Assembly: GCA_015660155.1 (NCBI GenBank)
Contig: DQLO01000127.1
Coordinates: 1 to 9,763 of the forward strand
DNA: 9,763 nucleotides
DNA from: Verrucomicrobiota bacterium
Lineage (GTDB): Bacteria > Verrucomicrobiota > Verrucomicrobiia > Limisphaerales > UBA1100
Direction of reading: 5' to 3'
Positions 1 through 6,053 of the stretch are shown one piece after another. The translations under genes were made by a program, and so were the position numbers. The notes beneath the pieces were generated by a model. It was not told where the DNA came from. It ran no database searches and worked only from the letters and a program-made list of their open reading frames with translations. How positions within the stretch are numbered: position 1 is the first letter of the stretch; every line of letters starts with the position of its first letter.

Positions 1-864
1 AATATGATGGTTGATTCAGGAGGCAATCTAAAGCTCGCCGATTTTGGAATCGCCGCTTCGATGGCCGACAGCCTCAGCCGTTCTTCGATGCAAGGTAGCG
101 TGAGCGGCACGACGCTCTATATGAGCCCCCAGCAAATGCGCGGCGAAATCCCCCGCGCCAGCGACGACCTTTACGCGCTGGGATCCACCTTTTACGAACT
201 GCTCACCAGCCGCCCGCCATTCTCGAGCGGCGATGTCACCTATCAAGTTCTCAACGTGGAGGCCAAACCCCTTGCCAAGCGTCTCTCTGAATTGGGTTTG
301 CAAAACCAAGTGCCCGATGCCGTGTGCGCCATGATCATGGCCTGTCTCGCCAAGGATCCCGCGCACCGTCCCGCCAGCGCCGCGGCGGTTGAGGAATGGA
401 TTTCCAACAGCGATGAACCCGCGCTGCCGCCGATTGCACCACTCGATCCGTTGCCGCCCATTACACCTTCGACATTTGGTAACGCGCCTTCCGCCGCCCC
501 CCCGCCACCGGTGCCCACGCGGACCGATGCCGCGCCGCCGTTGCTTGAATCTTCCCAACCCACCGTGCACGAAAAATTCGCCGCCGCCGGCTGGGCAAGT
601 ATTGAGGCACGGGATAATCCTTGGTATCAGGGATTCATTGCTGTTGTCGCAATTTTATCTCTGTTGCTGGTGATTGGTTTGAAGGATGCGCCCAAGGATA
701 AAATTGTGAGTGGCGTTATCATTATTCTGATATTTTGGTTTGGTCTTTCGGCAATCGGGAAAATCCTTTTCAAACCCAAGCGATTCACCTGCAGCCAATG
801 CAGCGGCAAACTGCGCAACGATCAGCCCGGGCCGTGCCCGTATTGTGGCGCCTCACTCACCTGA
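1..864 (+). CDS. Membrane-anchored Ser/Thr protein kinase, C-terminal part (5' end outside window)
   Basis: The frame is open to the left edge, so the ATG at 4 is internal. The codon at 1-3 (Asn) fits the Asn of the HRDxxxxN catalytic loop. Counting from the ATG at 4, the DFG magnesium-binding motif is at residues 13-15. A Ser-rich activation segment (about 19-37) leads to YMSPQQ at 39-44, and SDDLYALG at 53-60 is the subdomain IX signature. The ATP-binding lobe and catalytic Asp lie off the window. After the kinase fold (to about 135) come a Pro-rich linker (139-179), two membrane helices (about 208-226 and 234-256) and a C-terminal zinc ribbon with CxxC pairs at 263/266 and 278/281. The usual bacterial SPEQ is SPQQ here. 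The protein should phosphorylate Ser/Thr substrates at the inner membrane; its substrate and signal are unknown. The lipoprotein gene starts 39 bases after the stop on the same strand. Confidence 0.93.
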   Translation, partial: NMMVDSGGNLKLADFGIAASMADSLSRSSMQGSVSGTTLYMSPQQMRGEIPRASDDLYALGSTFYELLTSRPPFSSGDVTYQVLNVEAKPLAKRLSELGLQNQVPDAVCAMIMACLAKDPAHRPASAAAVEEWISNSDEPALPPIAPLDPLPPITPSTFGNAPSAAPPPPVPTRTDAAPPLLESSQPTVHEKFAAAGWASIEARDNPWYQGFIAVVAILSLLLVIGLKDAPKDKIVSGVIIILIFWFGLSAIGKILFKPKRFTCSQCSGKLRNDQPGPCPYCGASLT

Positions 865-903
865 GCATTGCCACGAAGCATTCCGCCCGCTAACCTCCCG
901 CGC

Positions 904-1344
904 ATGAACCTGCGCGCATGGATTCTTTCGGTTGGCCTCGCTTTGGTGAGTGTGGGTTGCTCCACCTTTGATCGGGATTGGAAAGCTGCCACCAACACCA
1001 CCGGCATCGAAGGCCGATGGATTGGCCGTTGGCATAGCGATCACAATCAACACAACGACGTGCTGCGCTGTTTGGTCACCCGAAAGGAAGGCAATGTTTA
1101 TTCCACCCGTTTCCACGCCAAATATAAGTTTGGCTTTCTGCCCATCAGCTTTGGTTATGGATTGGAAATGACCGTCACCGAGGCCAGCGGCCAATATCAA
1201 TTCCAAGGCCAAGCCGACCTCGGCAAACTCGCCGGCCTCTACCACTACACCGGAAGCGGCACCACCAACCAATTGCAATTCAACTATCGCAGCCCCAAAG
1301 ACCACGGCACTTTTAATCTCAAACGCCCGAAGGAGGGCGAGTAA
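904..1344 (+). CDS. Small predicted lipoprotein, function unknown
   Basis: The 146-residue product starts with a short charged N-terminus (MNLRAW), a hydrophobic stretch and SVGC, with Cys19 as the likely lipidated residue. The -3 position is Ser rather than the usual Leu/Val/Ile, so the lipobox is imperfect. I chose the ATG at 904 because it places the signal peptide at the N-terminus; an in-frame TTG at 868 would add 12 residues before it and is less likely. No Shine-Dalgarno is visible. The mature part is rich in alternating aromatic and polar residues (GRWIGRW near the start, a Tyr/Phe/Gly-rich centre, HGTFNL near the end), as expected of a beta-sheet or barrel domain. I cannot assign a function. 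The stop overlaps the MFS start by one base, so the two are probably translated together. It would sit on the periplasmic face of a membrane. Confidence 0.8.
   Translation: MNLRAWILSVGLALVSVGCSTFDRDWKAATNTTGIEGRWIGRWHSDHNQHNDVLRCLVTRKEGNVYSTRFHAKYKFGFLPISFGYGLEMTVTEASGQYQFQGQADLGKLAGLYHYTGSGTTNQLQFNYRSPKDHGTFNLKRPKEGE
1331..1336 (+). promoter_or_regulatory. Strong Shine-Dalgarno site of the MFS gene
   Basis: AGGAGG lies inside the last codons of the lipoprotein gene, seven bases before the ATG at 1344. It is the only strong ribosome binding site at any gene start in the window. It fixes the MFS start and supports coupling at the TAATG overlap. Confidence 0.8.
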
Positions 1345-2633
1345 TGGCGGAGACTGACGGCAAAAAATGGTACAGCGGCATCACCCGCTACCAATGGATC
1401 ATCCTCATCATCGCCTGCGCGGGCTGGATTTTTGATGTTTACGAAGGCCAGATTTTCAACCTCACGCGCGGGGAAATGCTCAACGATCTCCTCTCGGGCA
1501 TCACCGACGATAAAGCGCGCGCGGCAAAAGTAGATATGTGGGGCGATTGGTTTCTCGCCGCGTTTCTGGTGGGCGGAACCGTGGGTGGGTTGCTCTTCGG
1601 TTCGCTGGCCGATCGCTACGGGCGGCGGCCCATTATGATTGCCACCATCCTCACCTACTCACTTTTTTCCGGGCTAACATATTTCGCAACCGACTTGTGG
1701 CAGATTGCCGGGTTACGATTCTTCGTTGCGATGGGCGTAGGCGGCGAATGGGCAGTGGCGGCGAGTTTGGTGGCTGAAATATTTCCCAAACACGCGCGTA
1801 CGCACGCCGCCAGTATTTTCCATGCTTCCAGCGTGGTGGGCACTTGGATGGCCGCGCTGGCCGGGATGGCGGTGGGCGCGCAGTGGCGGTATGCTTATTT
1901 GATTGGAATCATTCCTGCATTGTTGGTGGTGTGGGTGCGGGTCGCCGTCAAGGAGCCGGAACGCTGGAAGAAAGCGGCGGATGACACGCGAAAGAACGCG
2001 GGTAGTTATCGTGAATTGTTTAGCCATTCAAAATGGCGCAAACACGCGCTGTTGGGGATGATGCTGGCGGCGGTGGGGTTGGCAAGTTTTTGGGCAGTGG
2101 GCATCGCCACGCAGGGGTTGGCGAAGGAAATGTTATTGGCCGAAGACGCAAGTGTGGCCGAGGCGGCTAAGCAATCCAAGTTCGCCTACGGCATCGTGCA
2201 GACCACCGGCGCGGGGGTTGGGTTGCTGCTGTTCGGGCCGATTTGTGCACGGATTGGGCGACACAAAGCATTTATTCTCGGCCATTTGGGTGCGTTTATG
2301 GTCGTGCCGGTCATTTGTTATTTGCCTCAAACTTACAATCAATTGTTGTGGTTGTTGCCGGTGTTTGGATTTTTCACGCTGTGCATGCACGCGGGGTATG
2401 CAGTGTACTTTCCGGAATTGTTTCCCAATCACTTGCGGGCGACGGGCACGAGTTTTTGTTTCAACGTCGGCCGAATCGTAGCCGCGCCAATGCTGATTCT
2501 TTCCGGCATCGTGAAATCCATTGAAGGCTTCCCAATTCGAGAGGCGTTGAGTTTGCTTGGAACTACTTTCCTTCTCGGGCTAATTGCGATCGCTTATTTG
2601 CCGGAGACGAAAGGGAAGGACTTGCCGGAGTAG
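1344..2633 (+). CDS. MFS transporter, sugar/organic-acid porter type
   Basis: A 429-residue polytopic membrane protein of normal length for a 12-helix major facilitator. The family signature between helices 2 and 3 is clear (GSLADRYGRRP, 86-96). Its pseudo-repeat in the second half is ARIGRHKAF, around 302-310. GVGGEW at 131-136 and the C-terminal PETKGK at 420-425 resemble the metabolite:H+ symporter, aromatic-acid and sialate/sugar porter groups. Helix 1 carries acidic residues (Asp31, Glu34) as in proton-coupled members, and the helix 1-2 loop is long (about 39-65). The substrate cannot be read from sequence. The start is set by the Shine-Dalgarno at 1331 and overlaps the upstream lipoprotein stop. 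The convergent neighbours encode a Gfo/Idh dehydrogenase and a glycosidase-like propeller, so a sugar or sugar acid is a reasonable guess, but those genes are on the other strand. Confidence 0.92.
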   Translation: MAETDGKKWYSGITRYQWIILIIACAGWIFDVYEGQIFNLTRGEMLNDLLSGITDDKARAAKVDMWGDWFLAAFLVGGTVGGLLFGSLADRYGRRPIMIATILTYSLFSGLTYFATDLWQIAGLRFFVAMGVGGEWAVAASLVAEIFPKHARTHAASIFHASSVVGTWMAALAGMAVGAQWRYAYLIGIIPALLVVWVRVAVKEPERWKKAADDTRKNAGSYRELFSHSKWRKHALLGMMLAAVGLASFWAVGIATQGLAKEMLLAEDASVAEAAKQSKFAYGIVQTTGAGVGLLLFGPICARIGRHKAFILGHLGAFMVVPVICYLPQTYNQLLWLLPVFGFFTLCMHAGYAVYFPELFPNHLRATGTSFCFNVGRIVAAPMLILSGIVKSIEGFPIREALSLLGTTFLLGLIAIAYLPETKGKDLPE

Positions 2634-2638
2634 GTTTT

Positions 2639-2692
2639 GACACGGATTCACACAGATTATTTTTATCCGTGAAAATCTGTGAAATCCGTGTC
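2639..2692. repeat. Imperfect hairpin repeat between convergent genes
   Basis: The 65-base gap between the MFS stop and the propeller-gene stop is mostly one inverted repeat. GACACGGATT (2639-2648) pairs perfectly with AATCCGTGTC (2683-2692), and CACAGATT (2651-2658) pairs with AATCTGTG (2674-2681). A small 2/1-base internal loop separates the two stems and the apical loop is 15 bases. The right half reads as three near-tandem units, ATCCGTGAAA, ATCTGTGAA and ATCCGTGTC. No clean T-run follows on either strand, so it is not a textbook intrinsic terminator, but its place suggests two-way termination or mRNA 3'-end protection. From memory, similar CACAGATT/CACGGATT-type sequences are widespread between genes in Verrucomicrobiota and related phyla; the copy number in this genome cannot be seen here. 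Confidence 0.75.
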
Positions 2693-2698
2693 TAAAAA

Positions 2699-3673
2699 TC
2701 ACTCCAACGAAAATCCGTCAGCATCAAACTTCGTCAACCGCATTTCGTGGGCTCCGTTTTCGCGGGTGAGTTCGTGCATAAAGATAATTTCATCGCCGTG
2801 ATGTTGGGCGTCGATGTAGCGCAACGAGCCGGTGGTGTGCGGGCTGGTGATGCACGGGGCATCGGGACTTAGGATTTTCCAATTCCGCAAATCCTCTGAA
2901 ACAGCGAGGCCGGTGCGTTCTTCGTAGTTTTGATGATGACCTTCGCTGCCGTCGTAAAAGGCATAATATTTTCCCGCGAGCGGCAGCACACTGTTGATGC
3001 GGCGGCAGTATTTGTCCCACGCGGTGTCGCCTTCGGGTTGGAGGACGATGCCTTGCCAATCCCAGTTGTCGAGGTCGGTCGATGTGGCGAGGGCGGTGGC
3101 GCTTTTGCATTCGCCGGTGTTGAAAATATCCAGCGACTCGTGCGAGCTGTCACTGGTGCTGGCGGTATTGATGGCGACGCTGAGGAGTAAATGATACGTG
3201 CCATCGACTTCCATCAACCACGGATCCTTCACGCCTTCAAGGTTGTGATCCGTGGCGGTGAAAAGGCGTTTGGTGTTGGCGGGGTTAAGCGCTTCGATGC
3301 TGTCAGCCGTGTTGATGGTGGTGCACCACCGGCCATCTTCGGGCGCAACGAAGCTGGTGAAGTAGCGCCATCGGCCGTCCTTACCGCGCTTGAGCGTGCT
3401 CTTCTCGATGGAAGCGGAATTGTAATCGCTCTTTTGCACGGACCACACGTCCTCAAAAGTTTCAAAATCAGTGGTCTTGGCGATGCGTGACTCGCCACCG
3501 CGATCGGGCTCCACGCCGCGTGGGCGACGGATGCGGTAGCACACGTACGCGGCTTGGTCGGTTTCGTCCCACGTCCAGCCGGGCGCGCCGGACCAGTAGC
3601 CTTGCTCATTGCCGACGGGTTCGCGGATGAGAGTGCCGTTCAAAAGTTTTTCGGTGATGGGATGGGTGCTCAT
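2699..3673 (-). CDS. Glycosidase-like five-bladed beta-propeller protein (GH43/GH32-related)
   Basis: The 324-residue product has no signal peptide and is probably cytoplasmic. It shows the blade-like repeats of GH43/GH32/GH130 propellers: WSGAPGWTWDE near 27-37, SIEKSTL with Glu90 (88-94), GRWRYFTSF (100-108), VKDPWLMEVDGTYHLLLS around 148-165 with Asp150, a central Asp as in KDP motifs of GH43-like enzymes, and GKYYAFYDGSEG later on. Repeated phrases such as TTDFETF, STDLDNW and SEDLRNW are typical of these propellers. I cannot identify all catalytic residues or the substrate, so hydrolase activity is inferred from fold. The start codon directly follows the stop of the Gfo/Idh gene with no gap, so the two form an operon and may act on the same sugar. 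No Shine-Dalgarno is visible. It converges on the MFS gene. Confidence 0.75.
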   Translation of the reverse strand: MSTHPITEKLLNGTLIREPVGNEQGYWSGAPGWTWDETDQAAYVCYRIRRPRGVEPDRGGESRIAKTTDFETFEDVWSVQKSDYNSASIEKSTLKRGKDGRWRYFTSFVAPEDGRWCTTINTADSIEALNPANTKRLFTATDHNLEGVKDPWLMEVDGTYHLLLSVAINTASTSDSSHESLDIFNTGECKSATALATSTDLDNWDWQGIVLQPEGDTAWDKYCRRINSVLPLAGKYYAFYDGSEGHHQNYEERTGLAVSEDLRNWKILSPDAPCITSPHTTGSLRYIDAQHHGDEIIFMHELTRENGAHEMRLTKFDADGFSLE

Positions 3674-4714
3674 TTATTTGATGGTGATGATTTGTTTTTT
3701 GCGAATGGATTCCTCGGCGGCAATCGCCAGCAGCGATCCATCGAGGGTGTTGGCCACGGAAGTCAGTGGTGCTTCCCCTTTTCGGATGGCGCGAATGAAC
3801 GCGGGATGTATTTCGGCAAAACCCAAATGACCACCCCAACCGACACCGCGTTTGGCGTTCACGGAAATCACGAGTGGCTTGTCGCGGCCATTTTTCCAGT
3901 GGAGAATTTTCAAATTATCAAGGTCGGTTTGCAACACGCCGGCGTCGCCGACGATACCCATTTCCAGCGATTCTTTTGGCGGTTCGTGCGCGAAGAGGCT
4001 GAGGTGCAGCGTGCCTTTCGCGCCGTTGTCGTATTCCCAACTGACGGTCGCGTGGTCGTGCGCCTGATTGGGGCCGGGGATGACGCGGTTGACGGCGTTG
4101 CTGCCGAAGGCGCTCACCCGTTTGGGGCGCGCGCCGAGCCACCAATTCATTAGATCAAAATGGTGGCAATTTTTGTCCACGAGACAGCCTCCGCTTTTGC
4201 GACGGTCTTGAATCCAATCGCGGCTTTTGGGTTGGAATGGGCCGCGGAATTCTTTGCACCAAGTCATATGTGGCGTGCCCACCGCGCCGGCGTCGACCAA
4301 CGTTTTGAATTTTGCAAAGTACGGCGAGTAGCGCAGCTCGTGCCCAATCATTAAGATGCGATCGCTGCGTTCTGAAGCGCGCAGAAGTTTGCGGCACTCG
4401 ACGGGGGTGATGCCAACGGGTTTTTCCAGAAAAATATGTTTGCCCGCTTTGAGCGCCGCAAGCGCGAGCGGCACGTGGGTAAAGTTGGGCGATGAAATCA
4501 CCACCGCATCGAGGTCACTTTCGATGAGGTCTATTTCTCTTTTGAACAGCGTCATTTCCGGCGCCACCGCCATCGCGCGTTGAATGCGACCGGCATCGCG
4601 CGCGCACACGGCCACGGCTTCTGCTTGTTTGCCGCAGTCCTTGTGGAACAGCTGCAAATGACTGAAGCCCATCGAGCCTACGCCGATAAAGCCCATGCGA
4701 ATTTTTCGTGCCAT
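3674..4714 (-). CDS. Gfo/Idh/MocA family NAD(P)-dependent oxidoreductase
   Basis: The 346-residue product has the standard family length and layout. An N-terminal Rossmann fold carries GVGSMG (11-16) for NAD(P) binding. EKPVG follows at 97-101, with Lys98 the usual cofactor-near lysine. The C-terminal alpha/beta domain contains SGGCLVDKNCHHFDLMNWW, where Asp180 and His184 match the conserved Asp/His of the family active site. No Tat or Sec signal is present, so it is cytoplasmic, unlike many exported Gfo/Idh proteins of this bacterial group. Members oxidise or reduce sugars, inositols and their derivatives; the substrate is not decidable here. It is the first gene of a two-gene operon with the propeller protein. 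It diverges from thrC across 90 bases, and no Shine-Dalgarno precedes its ATG. Confidence 0.93.
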   Translation of the reverse strand: MARKIRMGFIGVGSMGFSHLQLFHKDCGKQAEAVAVCARDAGRIQRAMAVAPEMTLFKREIDLIESDLDAVVISSPNFTHVPLALAALKAGKHIFLEKPVGITPVECRKLLRASERSDRILMIGHELRYSPYFAKFKTLVDAGAVGTPHMTWCKEFRGPFQPKSRDWIQDRRKSGGCLVDKNCHHFDLMNWWLGARPKRVSAFGSNAVNRVIPGPNQAHDHATVSWEYDNGAKGTLHLSLFAHEPPKESLEMGIVGDAGVLQTDLDNLKILHWKNGRDKPLVISVNAKRGVGWGGHLGFAEIHPAFIRAIRKGEAPLTSVANTLDGSLLAIAAEESIRKKQIITIK

Positions 4715-4769
4715 AACGGCGTGGACTGTGCCTGAATCGCGGCCGTCTGTTCAAGCCTACAGCGCGGGA

Positions 4770-4788
4770 TTGACGAACCCTCGTTCAA
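4770..4788. promoter_or_regulatory. Small dyad in the divergent Gfo/Idh-thrC spacer
   Basis: The 90-base spacer 4715-4804 must hold the promoters for both divergent transcripts, but I see no good -35/-10 pair on either strand. It holds a short dyad, TTG-ACGA-ACCC-TCGT-TCAA: four perfect inner pairs, then three outer pairs after a one-base bulge. GTTCAA also occurs twice (4749-4754 and 4783-4788). This could be an operator, or chance. Confidence 0.25.
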
Positions 4789-4804
4789 AGCGTTTCCTTC
4801 GCGC

Positions 4805-6025
4805 ATGCCTTTTGTGACGCATTTAGAGTGTGCCGATTGTGGCACGGAATATCCCGCAGGCGAGGTGCACGGGTTGTGCACGCGCTGTCAGCGGCCGCTT
4901 TGGGTGCGGTATGATTTGGATTTGGTGAAAAAGGAATTTCCGAAGAAAGCGCTGTTTGGCCGCCCGCCGACGCTTTGGCGTTATTTGGAACTGTTGCCGA
5001 TGGATGATCCCGCGAGCATTGTTTCGCTCACCGAAACCATCACGCCGATTCTTCCCGCCAAACGGTTGGGCGCGGAATTTGGTTTGGAAAATTTACTCAT
5101 CAAAGACGAAAGCCGTTTACCGACTGGAAGTTTCAAAGCGCGCGGCATGGCAATGGCGGTGACGATGGCTAATGAATTTGGCCTCAAACGGCTCGCGGTC
5201 CCCACTGCGGGCAATGCCGGGGGGGCATTGGCTGCGTACGCGGCGCGGGCGGGGATGGAGTGTTATGTTTTTATGCCCGAGGACACGCCGGTGATTAATC
5301 AAAAGGAATGTCTGCTGCACGGCGCGAAGGTGTTTGCGGTGAACGGATTGATCGACGACTGCGGGCGGCTCGTGCGCGAAGGGGCGGAGGCGATGGAGTG
5401 GTTTGATATGTCGACACTGAAAGAGCCGTATCGCATTGAGGGCAAAAAAACGATGGGGCTGGAATTGGCCGAGCAGTTTGAATGGGAATTGCCGGATTGG
5501 ATTTTGTACCCCACCGGCGGCGGCACGGGGTTGATCGGAATGTGGAAGGCGTTCGCGGAGTTGGAGGCATTGGGTTGGCTCAAAAGCGGCAAGCGTCCGA
5601 AGATGGTTGCGTGCCAAAGCGATGGGTGCGCGCCGATTGTGAAAGCGTTCGAGAGCGGCGCGCGTCACGCCAAGCGCGTGGCCAACGCGGCCACCATCGC
5701 AAGCGGATTGCGGGTGCCGCAGGCGGTTGGAGATTTTATGATCCTCGATGCCGTGCGCGAAAGTGGCGGCGTGGCGATGAGCGCGCCGGAGGGGGACATT
5801 CCGAAATGGATGCAGTTGGCGAATTCAAAAGAGGGGATCGCGGTGTGCCCGGAGACGGCGGTTTGCCTCGGGGTGCTGGATCAGTTGATGGGGCAGGGGA
5901 AGGTGAAGGCGAAGGATCGTGTGTTGGTTTTCAACACCGGCGCGGCGCAGAAATATCCGGAGTGTGTGACGGCGGAGGTGCCGCGGATTGATTTGAGTGA
6001 GCCGGTGGATTGGGCGGCTTTGTAG
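4805..6025 (+). CDS. thrC: Threonine synthase (PLP-dependent, zinc-ribbon type)
   Basis: The 406-residue product fits fold-type II PLP enzymes and most closely threonine synthase, which converts O-phosphohomoserine to threonine and phosphate in the cytoplasm. An N-terminal zinc ribbon has Cys9/Cys12 and Cys25/Cys28. PTGSFKARG around 106-114 carries Lys111, the PLP Schiff-base lysine. AGNAGG (135-140) is the cofactor-binding Asn loop, and PTGGGTG (236-242) binds the PLP phosphate. The stretch EPYRIEGKKTMG is typical of this threonine synthase subgroup. Most short-chain threonine synthases have SFKDRG; Ala in place of Asp fits a subgroup often annotated as threonine synthase, but leaves room for a related amino-acid substrate. 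No Shine-Dalgarno is seen before the ATG. It converges on lysS with a 28-base gap and is not with other threonine-pathway genes here. Confidence 0.87.
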   Translation: MPFVTHLECADCGTEYPAGEVHGLCTRCQRPLWVRYDLDLVKKEFPKKALFGRPPTLWRYLELLPMDDPASIVSLTETITPILPAKRLGAEFGLENLLIKDESRLPTGSFKARGMAMAVTMANEFGLKRLAVPTAGNAGGALAAYAARAGMECYVFMPEDTPVINQKECLLHGAKVFAVNGLIDDCGRLVREGAEAMEWFDMSTLKEPYRIEGKKTMGLELAEQFEWELPDWILYPTGGGTGLIGMWKAFAELEALGWLKSGKRPKMVACQSDGCAPIVKAFESGARHAKRVANAATIASGLRVPQAVGDFMILDAVRESGGVAMSAPEGDIPKWMQLANSKEGIAVCPETAVCLGVLDQLMGQGKVKAKDRVLVFNTGAAQKYPECVTAEVPRIDLSEPVDWAAL

Positions 6026-6044
6026 GGACGTGCTGTGCTTGTCC
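6026..6044. other. Short hairpin between convergent thrC and lysS
   Basis: GGAC at 6026-6029 pairs with GTCC at 6041-6044, with an inner GC/GC pair around a TGT loop, a G-T pair and a T-T mismatch. It begins right after the thrC stop and fills most of the 28-base convergent gap. No T-run follows on either strand, so a terminator role is only a guess. Confidence 0.25.
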
Positions 6045-6053
6045 GTACCGAGG

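Noticed and set aside
28..570. A 180-codon minus-strand frame opposite the kinase
   Set aside because: It is rich in Arg and Gly with no domain, and the + strand encodes clear kinase motifs.
868..903. TTG at 868 as the lipoprotein start
   Set aside because: It would put 12 extra residues before a normal signal peptide; the ATG at 904 fits better.
1380..2000. Shift from C-rich to G-rich third positions within the MFS gene, as a possible recombination joint or replication skew switch
   Set aside because: Counts fluctuate from line to line, and carA far to the right is again C-rich on the + strand, so this looks like gene-level composition rather than a breakpoint.
3554..4153. A 199-codon + strand frame across the propeller/Gfo-Idh junction
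   Set aside because: It is antisense to two well-supported genes and its translation has no family signature.
5117..5668. A 183-codon minus-strand frame inside thrC
   Set aside because: It lies opposite conserved PLP-enzyme motifs; its His/Arg/Pro-rich translation is typical of a shadow frame.
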